Source: an uncultured Clostridia bacterium (GTDB taxonomy: Bacteria > Bacillota > Clostridia > Oscillospirales > Acutalibacteraceae). From it: a DNA stretch of 64,000 nt. Shown here piece after piece: positions 45,547 through 55,402 of the stretch. The stretch is taken from positions 21,213 through 85,212 of the forward strand of contig CANQUV010000008.1 in assembly GCA_947627135.1 (NCBI GenBank). Reading direction: 5' to 3'. Every line of letters begins with the position of its first letter. The stretch's first letter is position 1. A program made the position numbers and the translations under genes. Below the pieces are notes generated by a model. That model made no database searches. It was not told where the DNA came from and worked only from the letters and a program-made list of their open reading frames with translations.

Positions 45547-46199
45547 TTAAAAAGGAAATAATAATTGAAGAAAACTTGGGACTTGTTCACGCCTGCTGCA
45601 AACGCTTTAAAGACAGAGGAATTGAATACGAAGATTTATATTCTGCAGGTTGTCTTGGACTGGTAAAGGCAACAAGAAATTTTAATTTTGACAGAAATGT
45701 AAAATTTTCAACTTATGCCGTACCTGTTATTTTAGGGGAGATAAAACAGCTTTTCAGAGAAGCGGGAACAGTTAAAGTAAGCAGAAGCCTAAAGGAACTT
45801 TCAATTAAGGCAAAAAAAATCGGCGAAGAGTATAAAAAAGTAACCGGACAGGATATTCCCGTTAAACTGTTGGCAGAAAAGCTGGATACATCTGTTGAAA
45901 AAACAATGGACGCATTAAACTGTGCCCAGTTTCCCCTGTCACTTACGCAGGATACTGATGACGATGAACACACTTTAGAGATTCCGGTTGACTCTTCAGA
46001 AGAAAAGCTGACGGAACATATATCATTAACACAGGCAATAGAACAGCTTAATAAAGAAGATAAAGATTTAATAGTTTTAAGATATTATAAGCAAAAAACA
46101 CAATCCCAAACTGCAAAAGAACTTGGTATGACGCAGGTTCAGGTAAGCAGAAGAGAAAAGAAAATTTTATTATCAATCAGACAAAAACTTACAGTTTAG
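45543..46199 (+). CDS. sigF: RNA polymerase sigma-F factor
   Basis: A 218-residue group-3 sigma factor: region 2 (CKRFKDRGIEYEDLYSAGCLGLVKA, FDRNVKFSTYAVPVILGEIK), region 3 (KVSRSLKELSIKAKKIGEEY) and region 4 (LGMTQVQVSRREKKIL). Position after spoIIAA-spoIIAB identifies it as sigma-F, the first forespore factor. This is the strongest evidence in the window for a sporulating organism. A 15-bp-stem terminator follows. Confidence 0.96.
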   Translation: MIKKEIIIEENLGLVHACCKRFKDRGIEYEDLYSAGCLGLVKATRNFNFDRNVKFSTYAVPVILGEIKQLFREAGTVKVSRSLKELSIKAKKIGEEYKKVTGQDIPVKLLAEKLDTSVEKTMDALNCAQFPLSLTQDTDDDEHTLEIPVDSSEEKLTEHISLTQAIEQLNKEDKDLIVLRYYKQKTQSQTAKELGMTQVQVSRREKKILLSIRQKLTV

Positions 46200-46227
46200 A
46201 AATTTACCTCCAAATAATTATGTTCTT

Positions 46228-46264
46228 AAAAAGGAAAACCACCTTAAAGGTGGTTTTCCTTTTA
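46228..46264 (+). terminator. Terminator after sigF
   Basis: AAAAGGAAAACCACCTT and AGGTGGTTTTCCTTTT form a long perfect stem with T-rich and A-rich flanks, so it may work in both directions. The following 217 nt up to 46481 are AT-rich and I see no gene in them. Confidence 0.85.
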
Positions 46265-46481
46265 TTATTAAATAAATAGTCTGATAATTAGTCTGAAAAA
46301 TGTGATTTTAAACAGTAAAATTAATTTTGCAAAGTATCGTTAAACAAATTTTTTTGCATTTTTAACTGTTATAAAAAGTCATACATTCCATTTAATTCGT
46401 GAAAAGTTGTTTTTGATTATTTATTAATTAAATCAGTTAAACCTTTATTTTTCTACGCTAAAATTTTATCATATAGCCTTA

Positions 46482-47807
46482 TTATAAAACTTTAACTGTT
46501 GGAAGTGCGATTTCACTGTATTGTGTTGAAATAATTTCCGTCTGTGATACCCTTGAATACACTCCCTTAAACTTATTGTTATATACAAAAAGTCCCGATA
46601 AATTGCTGTAAGGCAAAAACTTTGGATTATCCTTTGAAAAATCTATGTTTAAATTCTCATAAGGCTTGCAGAATTCCTGCAAAACATATCCCGTATCTAT
46701 TGCTTTCAAAACACGGTCTTTCCATTCCTGTTCATTACCCTCTACTCCTGCATAAACACCCTTTGAACCATAGGAATCAATCGGTTTGATAATCCATTTA
46801 TCTTTATTATTTATAACCTCCCGCAAATCAATCATTGTATTATCACTTGCAAGATGATATGTTTTAGGAAAATGTGTTTTAACAAATTCCTTTTCCTCAT
46901 TTGTTAAATAAATCAAATTTTTTTCATCTGAAATTACTTCAAAAAACACTTTGGAATGTACAATCTGTGTACTTATCGGTCCTACAAGACATACACAATG
47001 ATTTTCAATTGCCTTAATAAAATCGGAAAGTTCATTTATATTTTTCATAATATCACAGGTAACTGCCCTGCGGTAAATTGCGTCTACCCTCATTCCTGAT
47101 TTTGAATACAAAGCATTATCCCTATATACTAAATCTTTAATTTCACAAATTTCTGCTTTTATTCCTGCTCTTTCAAAAGCATGTTTAAACTGTTCAAATT
47201 CATTTGTTGTACCTAAATCAAGAAAATCTGCAATCGCTACATTTGGTTTTTCTTTTTTATATTTATATCCACTGTAAATATTTTTAAATTCTTCAACAAA
47301 AGAATCAAAAAGTTCAAAACTTGAAAGTGTATGATTTTTTTCAAATTCCTTGTAGGCAAAGGTCTTTTTTACCGCAATATTAAGCTCTCTGTCCTCATTC
47401 ATCGCACTTGTACCGTCTGTATTGATTTCGCAAAATTTAAAGTCGCCGTTATCTTCATTGTAAAATATGTCTATTCTTGAAACAGGCAAAACACATTTCA
47501 AATCAGACTCTGTTAAAATAAGCCTTTCAAGTTCCGGCTCAAACATAAACTTTTTTCTGAACTCTGAATTTTCCTTATAATGCTTAATTGTTTTAACAAG
47601 AATGTTTTGAGAATACTCTGCAATATATTTAAGGTGTTCACATTGTTTTTTATTAAACAATTTTGGAATACAAAGAGTTTTTACATATCTTCCGTGATAT
47701 TGTGCCGTTGAATTTAAAATATAATTTGTTTGTTCCTTATAGGTTTTCCTGCATTTTTCAATATTTTCTTTTACTATTCTTTCATATTCCTCATTTTGAA
47801 TACTCAT
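46482..47807 (-). CDS. Glutathionylspermidine-synthase-like ATP-grasp protein
   Basis: A 441-residue cytoplasmic protein. The stretch DFKFCEINTDGTSAMNEDRE (about 126-145) and the late KDKWIIKPIDSYGSKGVYAG resemble the pre-ATP-grasp and ATP-grasp segments of the glutathionylspermidine synthase family, so an ATP-dependent amide ligase is likely. The substrate is unknown; Clostridia rarely make glutathione or glutathionylspermidine, so another amine or peptide is possible. The ribosome site is weak. It is downstream of the metA terminator and stands alone. Confidence 0.6.
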   Translation of the reverse strand: MSIQNEEYERIVKENIEKCRKTYKEQTNYILNSTAQYHGRYVKTLCIPKLFNKKQCEHLKYIAEYSQNILVKTIKHYKENSEFRKKFMFEPELERLILTESDLKCVLPVSRIDIFYNEDNGDFKFCEINTDGTSAMNEDRELNIAVKKTFAYKEFEKNHTLSSFELFDSFVEEFKNIYSGYKYKKEKPNVAIADFLDLGTTNEFEQFKHAFERAGIKAEICEIKDLVYRDNALYSKSGMRVDAIYRRAVTCDIMKNINELSDFIKAIENHCVCLVGPISTQIVHSKVFFEVISDEKNLIYLTNEEKEFVKTHFPKTYHLASDNTMIDLREVINNKDKWIIKPIDSYGSKGVYAGVEGNEQEWKDRVLKAIDTGYVLQEFCKPYENLNIDFSKDNPKFLPYSNLSGLFVYNNKFKGVYSRVSQTEIISTQYSEIALPTVKVL

Positions 47808-47911
47808 TATTACACTGCTTTCTTATCTTACCTCTTAAAAAATAATTATTAATATTTATTATACCAAATATTTTTCCAATTATCAACAAAAAGCAGCATG
47901 ATCAGTTACAG

Positions 47912-47944
47912 AAAAAAACAGCATAATCAACGATTATGCTGTTT
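47912..47944 (-). terminator. Terminator after metA
   Basis: On the minus strand AAACAGCATAATC and GATTATGCTGTTT form a perfect 13-bp stem with a 3-nt loop, followed by a run of T. Confidence 0.88.
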
Positions 47945-47947
47945 GCT

Positions 47948-48886
47948 CTATTTATAAATATTATACATTTCTTTAAGTTCGTCCAGATCGTAAGGAGTTT
48001 GCTGATATACAAAGTAATTTAACCAGTTTGTGTATAATAAGGTTGAGTTGCTTCTCCATACCATTGGCGGGTTGCTTGCAGGGTCATTATTTCTGAAATA
48101 ATTATAAGGTATCTGCGGCTTTAACCCCTTATATTTGTCTCTGTAATATTCCTTTGCCAGCGTGTTTCTGTCGTATTCTGCATGACCTAAAACAAAAAAC
48201 TGCCGTCCGTTTTTATTGGCTACAATTGCAACTCCTGCATATTCGGAAACTGCAAGTATTTGAAGTTCATCATGAAGTTCAATATCTTCCCTGCTCACTT
48301 CAGTAAATCTTGAATGAGGCAAAAGAAAGTAATCGTCAAACCCTCTTAACAAAGGATGAAACGGCTGAAGAATTTTATGATTATATATGCCCGAAAGCTT
48401 ATCCTTAAGGGGATGTTTTTTAACACCGTAATGATAATATAATCCTGCCTGTGCTCCCCAGCATATATGGAATGTTGAATAAACATTCGACTTTGACCAT
48501 TCCATTATTGTTTTAAGTTCTTCCCAATAATCGACCTGTTCAAATTCAAGCAGTTCAACCGGTGCACCGGTTATGATCATTCCGTCGAAGCGCTGATTTT
48601 TTATTTCATCAAAAGTTTTGTAAAATGTAGTTAAATGCTGCTGTGAAACATTTTTAGATATGTGAGAAGCCATTTGCAAAAGTTCAATATCAATTTGTAA
48701 AGGGCTGTTACCCAACATTCTTAAAAGCTGTGTTTCGGTTTCCACCTTATTAGGCATTAAATTTAAAATGACAATTTTAAGAGGTCTGATATCCTGTGTT
48801 GCAGCTCTGTCGTCAGGCATTACAAAAATATTTTCCGATTCCAGTACCTTTATAGCAGGCAAATTTCGCTGAACCTTAATAGGCAT
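47948..48886 (-). CDS. metA: Homoserine O-acetyltransferase (MetA family)
   Basis: Activates homoserine for methionine synthesis. The 312-residue protein has the MetA start [21 protein letters not shown], catalytic cysteine in [16 protein letters not shown] and the histidine/glutamate of [12 protein letters not shown]. The acyl-specificity position in [17 protein letters not shown] carries glutamate after V, the feature reported to make Bacillus MetA acetyl-CoA specific, where E. coli has glycine. So acetylation rather than succinylation is predicted. It follows proS by 40 nt; no SAM riboswitch is present. Confidence 0.93.
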   Translation of the reverse strand: MPIKVQRNLPAIKVLESENIFVMPDDRAATQDIRPLKIVILNLMPNKVETETQLLRMLGNSPLQIDIELLQMASHISKNVSQQHLTTFYKTFDEIKNQRFDGMIITGAPVELLEFEQVDYWEELKTIMEWSKSNVYSTFHICWGAQAGLYYHYGVKKHPLKDKLSGIYNHKILQPFHPLLRGFDDYFLLPHSRFTEVSREDIELHDELQILAVSEYAGVAIVANKNGRQFFVLGHAEYDRNTLAKEYYRDKYKGLKPQIPYNYFRNNDPASNPPMVWRSNSTLLYTNWLNYFVYQQTPYDLDELKEMYNIYK

Positions 48887-48926
48887 ATTCTCACCATCCT
48901 TTCATTTTCACATTATCATTTTTAAA

Positions 48927-50363
48927 TTAATATTGCTTACCCCAATAAACTTGATGTTTTGCTTTTTTTCCGCAGCATACACAGGTATCGGAAATATGCT
49001 CCTCTTCAAAAGGAATACATCTGCTCTTAACTCCGCCTGTAACTTCCTTAAGTTTTTCTTCACATTCAGAATCTCCACACCACATAGCCTTAATAAATCC
49101 GGGTTTATTTTTTGCAATATCAATAAATTCGTCATAAGTAGATGCAGTAAATGTTTTTTCCTGCATATTTTCCAGAGCCTTCTGATACATAGCATTGTGA
49201 ACATCCTGTAAGCTTTTTTCAATTTGTTCTGGAAGTTTTTCAATAGGTGTAAAGATTTTTTCCCTTGTATCTCTTCTTACAACTACACATTGACCTTTTT
49301 CAATATCTTTTGGTCCTATTTCAACCCTTAAAGGCACACCTTTCATTTCATATTCGCTGAATTTCCAGCCGGGGGCGTGGTCGCTTGAATCCAATTTGAC
49401 CCTGTAATCCTTTTTAAGCATATTGCAAAGCTCCTGTGCTTTATTAAGCACGCCTTCTTTATGCTGTGCAATAGGAATTATTGCAACCTGAACAGGTGAA
49501 ACTTTAGGCGGTAAAATCAAACCGTCGTCATCACCGTGAACCATTATTATTGCACCAATCATTCTTGTTGATACTCCCCATGATGTTTGATGAGGATAAT
49601 GCTGTTTGTTATCTCTTCCCGTAAAAGTGATATCAAAGCTTTTTGCAAAGCCATCTCCGAAATAGTGGGATGTTCCGCCCTGAAGAGCAACACCGTTGTG
49701 CATCATAGGTTCTATTGTATAAGTTGAAACAGCTCCTGCAAATTTTTCTTTTTCTGTCTTTTTACCGATAACAGCGGGAATTGCAAGTGTTTCTTTATAG
49801 AAATCTGCATAAACCTGAAGCATTTTGAGTGTTTCTTCCTCTGCTTCTTCTTGGGTTTCATGCATTGTATGTCCCTCTTGCCATAAGAACTCGGAAGTTC
49901 TCAAAAATGGTCTCGTTGTTTTTTCCCATCTTACAACACTGCACCACTGATTATATAGCTTTGGCAAATCACGGTATGTATTTATAATTTTTTTATAATG
50001 GTCGCAGAATAATGTTTCGGAAGTAGGTCTTACACAAAGACGCTCGCTTAATTTTTCACTTCCGCCTACCGTTACCCATGCACATTCAGGAGCAAAGCCC
50101 TCTACATGGTCTTTTTCTTTCTGAAGCAGACTTTCAGGAATAAACATTGGCATATATACATTTTCGTGGCCTGTTTCTTTAAATCTTCTGTCTAAATCAG
50201 CCTGAATATTTTCCCAAATTGCATAACCGTATGGTCTTATAACCATACAACCCTTAATTCCGGAATAATCTACAAGCTCCGCTTTTTTAACTATATCTGT
50301 GTACCATTTTGCAAAATCTTGGTCACGGCTTGTAATAGCTTCAACTAATTTTTTATCAGCCAT
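48927..50363 (-). CDS. proS: Prolyl-tRNA synthetase, short archaeal/eukaryotic-like type
   Basis: A 478-residue class II synthetase without the bacterial editing insertion (bacterial-type ProS is about 570). Motif 2 is visible as [21 protein letters not shown], motif 3 near [16 protein letters not shown], and the archaeal-type C-terminal extension ends with the zinc cysteines ([10 protein letters not shown]) and a terminal tyrosine. This ProS type is common in Clostridia. GGAGG precedes the ATG, and no T-box is seen. Confidence 0.96.
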   Translation of the reverse strand: MADKKLVEAITSRDQDFAKWYTDIVKKAELVDYSGIKGCMVIRPYGYAIWENIQADLDRRFKETGHENVYMPMFIPESLLQKEKDHVEGFAPECAWVTVGGSEKLSERLCVRPTSETLFCDHYKKIINTYRDLPKLYNQWCSVVRWEKTTRPFLRTSEFLWQEGHTMHETQEEAEEETLKMLQVYADFYKETLAIPAVIGKKTEKEKFAGAVSTYTIEPMMHNGVALQGGTSHYFGDGFAKSFDITFTGRDNKQHYPHQTSWGVSTRMIGAIIMVHGDDDGLILPPKVSPVQVAIIPIAQHKEGVLNKAQELCNMLKKDYRVKLDSSDHAPGWKFSEYEMKGVPLRVEIGPKDIEKGQCVVVRRDTREKIFTPIEKLPEQIEKSLQDVHNAMYQKALENMQEKTFTASTYDEFIDIAKNKPGFIKAMWCGDSECEEKLKEVTGGVKSRCIPFEEEHISDTCVCCGKKAKHQVYWGKQY

Positions 50364-50440
50364 TGTTTATACCTCCAAAAGTATTAAATCATAATATTTC
50401 TATTATACAGATTATATAATAATTTTTCAAGTAATTATGC

Positions 50441-50472
50441 AAAAAAATACAGGCAGAGCAAACTCTGCCTGT
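50441..50472 (-). terminator. Terminator after acpP
   Basis: On the minus strand ACAGGCAGAG and CTCTGCCTGT form a perfect 10-bp stem with a 4-nt loop, followed by ATTTTTTT. Confidence 0.9.
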
Positions 50473-50489
50473 AAAATATTTTAAAATAA

Positions 50490-50717
50490 TTATGAATTTG
50501 TTTCAATATAAGAAACAAGTGAACCAACTGTTTTGATGTTTTCAATTTCATCGTCAGGAATTTCAATCTCAAATTCATCTTCGATTGACATAAGTAAATC
50601 AACAACATCAAGTGAATCTGCGCCTAAATCTTCTTGAAGGTCAGTTTCAGCAGTGATTTTATCTTCCTCAACATCGAACTGGTCAGCTAAAATAGATTTT
50701 ACTTTTTCTAATACCAT
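50490..50717 (-). CDS. acpP: Acyl carrier protein
   Basis: A 75-residue acidic protein with the phosphopantetheine serine in DLGADSLDVVDLLMSIEDEF. It carries fatty-acyl intermediates. AGGAGG precedes the ATG and a terminator follows, so it is transcribed alone here, away from a fab cluster. A perfect inverted repeat (GTACTG/CAGTAC, 50743-50770) surrounds a TATAAT upstream. Confidence 0.96.
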   Translation of the reverse strand: MVLEKVKSILADQFDVEEDKITAETDLQEDLGADSLDVVDLLMSIEDEFEIEIPDDEIENIKTVGSLVSYIETNS

Positions 50718-50742
50718 AATATTTCCTCCTAAAAATTATAGT

Positions 50743-50770
50743 GTACTGAATATTATAGACAAAACAGTAC
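50743..50770. promoter_or_regulatory. Inverted repeat around the likely acpP -10 element
   Basis: GTACTG (50743-50748) and CAGTAC (50765-50770) flank a 16-nt AT-rich core that on the minus strand reads TTTTGTCTATAATATT with TATAAT inside. It may be an operator for a lipid-synthesis regulator, but matches no motif I can name. Confidence 0.35.
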
Positions 50771-50926
50771 TTTTTATGATACAATGGTTTAGTTAAGATT
50801 TGTATTATCTCAAATACTTTAATCTTTACTCAATCATATTATTAGTTATTCTTAACTTTGTCAATATTTATTTAAAAAATTTTTCAAATTTTTTCATTTT
50901 TGCACTAAACTTTAAGGAGAATGGTT

Positions 50927-51769
50927 ATGAACATTAAAAAATTTGCAGTAATTGGTCATCCGATCGGTCATACAATGTCACCTTTTATACATAACAGACT
51001 TTTTAAACTTTCAGGAATAAACGCCGAATACGGCATAATTGATATTGCTCCTGAAAACTTAAAAGAGGAATTTAGGAAAACGCTCTGTCACCTTGACGGT
51101 TTTAACATTACAATTCCACATAAGCAGAATATTATACCTTTAATCAATGAAATTGATTTGAAAGCAAAAATGTACGGAAGTGTAAATACAGTAGCGGTAA
51201 AAGACGGTGTTACAAAAGGATATACAACAGACCCTGACGGATTTATAAAAGCACTTGAAGCTTCTCGGATCATTATTGACGGAAGAGTTGTTATTTTAGG
51301 CTGTGGCGGAGTAGCAAGAACAATGGCTTATGAGGTTGTATTAAAGGGAGTTCCGCTTTTGTTTGCAATAAGAAAAGAAGATGAACAAATTGCAAAATCT
51401 CTTTGTAAAGAAATTAAAAATACAGTAAAAAACGCAAAGTTAAGCTATTGTTTAATTGAAGAATTAGAAGGAGACATTGATTTGCTTGTAAATGCAACTC
51501 CATTGGGAATGTTTCCGAAAACGGATGTTCAGCCTGTAAGCGACTGTGTAATAAGCAAATGCAAAGCTGTATTTGACGCAATTTACAATCCTCTTGAAAC
51601 CGTACTTATAAAGAAAGCTCTTGCAAATGGAAGCCAAGCAGTAGGAGGTATGTCAATGCTGGTATGGCAGGCAGTAGTTGCACACGAAAAATGGGACAAC
51701 AGTACTTATGATTTAAAGGATATTGAGAAAATTTGTATTGACGCTTCAAAGGAGCTTGAAAACAAATAA
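50927..51769 (+). CDS. aroE: Shikimate dehydrogenase
   Basis: Reduces 3-dehydroshikimate with NADPH. I chose ATG 50927, 8 nt after AGGAG, over the ATG at 50921 that is 1 nt from it. The 280-residue protein has the substrate-binding VIGHPIGHTMSPFIHN and NITIPHKQNI, and the cofactor motif VVILGCGGVARTMAYE. First gene of the aromatic operon; the next gene overlaps by one base. Confidence 0.96.
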   Translation: MNIKKFAVIGHPIGHTMSPFIHNRLFKLSGINAEYGIIDIAPENLKEEFRKTLCHLDGFNITIPHKQNIIPLINEIDLKAKMYGSVNTVAVKDGVTKGYTTDPDGFIKALEASRIIIDGRVVILGCGGVARTMAYEVVLKGVPLLFAIRKEDEQIAKSLCKEIKNTVKNAKLSYCLIEELEGDIDLLVNATPLGMFPKTDVQPVSDCVISKCKAVFDAIYNPLETVLIKKALANGSQAVGGMSMLVWQAVVAHEKWDNSTYDLKDIEKICIDASKELENK

Positions 51770-52290
51770 TGAAAAGTATATTTTTATGCGGATTTATGGG
51801 ATGCGGAAAAACAACGGTAGGAAAGCTTCTTGCCAAAAGGCTTGGCAGGGAATTTATCGACATGGATAAGTACATTGAAGAAAAAGAAAATATGACCGTT
51901 TCTGAAATTTTTGAAAAAAGCGGAGAAGAATATTTTCGTGAAATCGAACATCAGGTATGTATCGAACTTTCCCAAAAAGAGGATCTTATAGTAGCAACAG
52001 GCGGCGGAGCATTAACATATAAACGGAATGCAGAGCAAGTCAAAAAAAATGCATCTGTTTTGTTTATATCTGTGCCTGTCAGCATCATATCAAAAAGACT
52101 TGAAAATGATACCACCCGACCCCTTCTGCAAAGGGAGGATAAAGAGCAGGCTATAAGGGAGCTTTACAACAAGCGCCTGCCATTATATACAGCTGCCGCA
52201 ACCGTTATTGTTGACGGTTCACAAAATCCCAACAGTGTAGTAAATTTAATAGTTTCATCAATAGGATTAAAGAGTCAAAAAAATGATTAA
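51769..52290 (+). CDS. aroK: Shikimate kinase
   Basis: Phosphorylates shikimate. The 173-residue protein starts with the P-loop IFLCGFMGCGKTTVGKLLA and has the shikimate-binding DMDKYIE and TGGGAL motifs and the lid arginine in DTTRPLLQ. Overlaps aroE as TAATG. Confidence 0.96.
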   Translation: MKSIFLCGFMGCGKTTVGKLLAKRLGREFIDMDKYIEEKENMTVSEIFEKSGEEYFREIEHQVCIELSQKEDLIVATGGGALTYKRNAEQVKKNASVLFISVPVSIISKRLENDTTRPLLQREDKEQAIRELYNKRLPLYTAAATVIVDGSQNPNSVVNLIVSSIGLKSQKND

Positions 52291-52398
52291 ATTATTAAAA
52301 ATGTTGTTTATTACCTAATAAACTATTGATTTTTACGCTTTAAAGTGATAAAATATTTTTCAATCACTTTAAAACATAAAATTATCGGAGGTAAAAAA

Positions 52399-53409
52399 AT
52401 GATTATTGTACTAAAACCTGAATGTTCAAGCCAACAGGCAACTGAATTTTGCAATCTTTTAACAGATAAATATAATGTTAAAGTAAATACATGGAACGGT
52501 GTTCACTCAACTGTTTTAGGTTTAATCGGAGATACTACACAAATTGATATCGATTATATTGACGCTCAAAATTTTGTAGAAAGCGTTAAAAGAGTTCAGG
52601 AGCCATATAAAAAGGCAAACAGAAAGTTTCATCCTGACAATACTGTTATTGAGTTATCAAACGGAATTAAAATTGGAGACGGAAGTCTTCAGATTATGGC
52701 AGGACCTTGCTCTGTTGAATCAGAAGAACAAATTATAAGTATTGCTAAAAGCGTTAAAAAATCAGGTGCTGCAATTTTAAGAGGCGGTGCATTTAAACCA
52801 AGAACTTCACCCTATTCGTTTCAGGGATTAAAGGCAGAAGGTCTTGATTTACTAAAAGAAGCAAGAAAAGTAACAGGCCTTCCAATTGTAACTGAAATTA
52901 TGAAGGAATCCCACATTGATATGTTTGAAAGCGTAGACATTATTCAGGTTGGCGCAAGAAATATGCAAAATTTCGAGCTGTTAAAGGAACTTGGAAAAAC
53001 GGACAAACCTATTCTTTTAAAAAGAGGATTATCTGCTACAATAGAAGAATGGCTGATGAGTGCTGAATATATTATGGCAGGCGGAAATAACAATGTTATT
53101 TTATGTGAAAGAGGAATAAGAACATACGAAAACTTTACCAGAAACACTCTTGATGTTTCAGCAATTCCAATTGTTAAATCTCTCTCCCACTTACCTGTTG
53201 TAGTCGATCCAAGTCACGCTTCAGGCAAAGCATGGCTTGTTGAACCGTTAGCTATGGCAGCGGTTGCCGCAGGTGCAGACGGACTGATTATTGAAGTTCA
53301 CAATGACCCGGCCCATGCATTGTCAGACGGTGCCCAGTCATTAACTCCACAGCAATTTGATACGGTTGCGAAAAAACTTTTAAATTTAAAGGGATCACTT
53401 TTAGAATGA
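52399..53409 (+). CDS. aroF: 3-deoxy-7-phosphoheptulonate (DAHP) synthase, type I-beta
   Basis: Condenses phosphoenolpyruvate and erythrose-4-phosphate, the entry step of the shikimate pathway. The ATG at 52399 follows CGGAGG. The 336-residue protein begins with a short ferredoxin-like domain ([17 protein letters not shown], residues 1-70) typical of feedback-regulated I-beta enzymes, then the barrel: [49 protein letters not shown]-beta enzymes of this form can be inhibited by tyrosine or other pathway products. Confidence 0.95.
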   Translation: MIIVLKPECSSQQATEFCNLLTDKYNVKVNTWNGVHSTVLGLIGDTTQIDIDYIDAQNFVESVKRVQEPYKKANRKFHPDNTVIELSNGIKIGDGSLQIMAGPCSVESEEQIISIAKSVKKSGAAILRGGAFKPRTSPYSFQGLKAEGLDLLKEARKVTGLPIVTEIMKESHIDMFESVDIIQVGARNMQNFELLKELGKTDKPILLKRGLSATIEEWLMSAEYIMAGGNNNVILCERGIRTYENFTRNTLDVSAIPIVKSLSHLPVVVDPSHASGKAWLVEPLAMAAVAAGADGLIIEVHNDPAHALSDGAQSLTPQQFDTVAKKLLNLKGSLLE

Positions 53410-53436
53410 TAATCCCATAATTAAAGGAAGGTAGTT

Positions 53437-54267
53437 ATGAATATTGCAATAATCGGTATGGGTATTATAGGAGGCAGTTTTGCAAAAGCCTTAAAGAAAT
53501 ACACAGATCATCATATTATTGGAATTAACAGAACAAAATCAACGCTAAAAAAGGCATACGACTGCAAAGCTATTGATGAAATCGGCGATGAAATAAGTCT
53601 GGAAAAAACCGACCTGATTATCTTGGCAACATATCCGCAAGCGGCTGTTGATTACATAGAAAAATACGGAAAACATATAAAAAAAGGTGCAATAGTAACT
53701 GATACATCAGGAATTAAAGCGGAAATCTGTCCGAAAATGGTGAGTCTTTCAAAAAAATATGAATTTACATTTGTAGGCGGACACCCAATGGCAGGAAAAG
53801 AAAAAAACGGTTTTGATGTAAGCGACGCAGACCTTTATTTAGGAGCAAGCTATATTTTGGTACCTTGTAAGGCAGACCAACGAAGCATTGACATTGTATC
53901 TAATCTTGCTACAAAAATCGGCTTTGGCGGAGTAAAAATAACAACTCCCCAAGAGCACGATAAAATGATTGCATTTACCTCTCAGCTTCCCCATGTGCTT
54001 GCCTGCGCTTATGTAATGAGCCCCTGCTGTTTAAATCATAAAGGTTTTTCAGCGGGAAGCTATCGGGATGTATCCAGAGTTGCAAATATTAATTCCGAAC
54101 TTTGGAGTGAGCTTTTCCTTGAAAATAAAAAACCGTTAATGGAAGAGCTTGACGAGCTGATCAAAAACATTAATTTAATAAAAGGTGCTATCAGCAAAAA
54201 TGATAGAGAAGGGCTTGCGGCTTTGCTGGAAAAAGGACATAAAGTAAAGGAGGCTCTTGGAGAATGA
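53437..54267 (+). CDS. tyrA: Prephenate dehydrogenase
   Basis: Oxidises prephenate to 4-hydroxyphenylpyruvate for tyrosine. The 276-residue protein has the NAD motif IAIIGMGIIGGSFAKAL and the TyrA segments TDTSGIKAEI, FVGGHPMAGKEKNGF and TSQLPHVLA. There is no ACT or chorismate-mutase domain. AAAGGAAGG precedes the ATG, and aroB overlaps its stop as ATGA. Confidence 0.94.
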   Translation: MNIAIIGMGIIGGSFAKALKKYTDHHIIGINRTKSTLKKAYDCKAIDEIGDEISLEKTDLIILATYPQAAVDYIEKYGKHIKKGAIVTDTSGIKAEICPKMVSLSKKYEFTFVGGHPMAGKEKNGFDVSDADLYLGASYILVPCKADQRSIDIVSNLATKIGFGGVKITTPQEHDKMIAFTSQLPHVLACAYVMSPCCLNHKGFSAGSYRDVSRVANINSELWSELFLENKKPLMEELDELIKNINLIKGAISKNDREGLAALLEKGHKVKEALGE

Positions 54268-55313
54268 GAACTCTAAAGGTTGAAACAGGCAGACCTTATA
54301 ATATAATTATAGAAAACGGTGTTTTAGAAAACTGCGGAGAATATATTAAAAAGGTATCAAAAGCTATGAGAGTAGCCGTTATTTCAGATACAAATGTTTT
54401 TCCGATTTACGGAGATAAAATTGTAGATTCTTTAACAAAAAGCGGTTACCAAGTCTGTTCATTTACATTTGATGCAGGTGAAAAATCTAAAAATCTCATT
54501 ACCGTTTCTAAAATTTATGATTTTTTAGCAGAAAACCATATTACAAGAATTGATCTTATTGTTGCTTTAGGCGGCGGAGTTACAGGAGATATGGCAGGCT
54601 TTGCCGCTGCAACTTATTTAAGAGGAATAGATTTTGTTCAGATACCAACTTCCCTGCTTGCACAAGTTGACAGCTCCGTGGGAGGAAAAACTGGAGTCGA
54701 TATAGGAGCAGGCAAAAACTTGGTAGGTTCATTCTGGCAGCCTGTTCTTGTTTTGATTGACAGCAATACCCTTAAAACCTTGCCTCAATATTATTTTGAA
54801 GACGGGATGGCAGAAGTTATAAAATACGGCTGTATCAAAGATAAGGCACTGTTTGAAAAGCTTGAAAATGAGAATGCAGCAGAATGCATTGACCATATAA
54901 TTTACAATTGTGTTGCAATAAAAAGAGATGTTGTAAGCCATGATGAAAGAGAAAAAGGCGAAAGAGCCCTGCTTAATTTCGGTCATACTATTGGTCACGC
55001 TCTTGAAAAAATAGGTGGCTTTACCAACCTTTCTCACGGTCAGGCAGTTGCTATCGGAATGTGTATGATTACAAAAGCTTCAGAAAAAGCAAACTTGACC
55101 GAAAAAGGCTCTGCAAAGAGAATTGAAAAACTTTGTAAAAAATATAATCTTCCCACATACAGCGATATTTCAAAATCAGAAATTGCAAAAGCGGCTTCTT
55201 CGGATAAAAAAACAAACGGAAGCTCTATTAAGCTTGCATTGTTAAAGGAAATCGGTGAAAGCTATCTTGAAAAAACAGAAATTTCAGAACTTGAAAAATT
55301 CATTTCAAAATAA
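54264..55313 (+). CDS. aroB: 3-dehydroquinate synthase
   Basis: Cyclises DAHP to 3-dehydroquinate using NAD and a metal ion. The 349-residue length is standard. Seen are FDAGEKSKNL, VALGGGVTGDMAGFAAATYLRG, IPTSLLAQVDSSVGGKTGVD and the metal histidines in NFGHTIGHALE. ATGA overlap with tyrA. Confidence 0.96.
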   Translation: MRTLKVETGRPYNIIIENGVLENCGEYIKKVSKAMRVAVISDTNVFPIYGDKIVDSLTKSGYQVCSFTFDAGEKSKNLITVSKIYDFLAENHITRIDLIVALGGGVTGDMAGFAAATYLRGIDFVQIPTSLLAQVDSSVGGKTGVDIGAGKNLVGSFWQPVLVLIDSNTLKTLPQYYFEDGMAEVIKYGCIKDKALFEKLENENAAECIDHIIYNCVAIKRDVVSHDEREKGERALLNFGHTIGHALEKIGGFTNLSHGQAVAIGMCMITKASEKANLTEKGSAKRIEKLCKKYNLPTYSDISKSEIAKAASSDKKTNGSSIKLALLKEIGESYLEKTEISELEKFISK

Positions 55314-55402
55314 TTTAATTTAAATTATAAATTATCATAGTTATAATTTTAAATTAATTATTAACTCCAAATTAACCAAAATAACTCTGAAAGGAAAGTA
55401 CA

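Noticed and set aside
48908..49243. 111-residue open frame on the minus strand
   Set aside because: Out-of-frame shadow of the proS 3' part, low complexity, no start signal.
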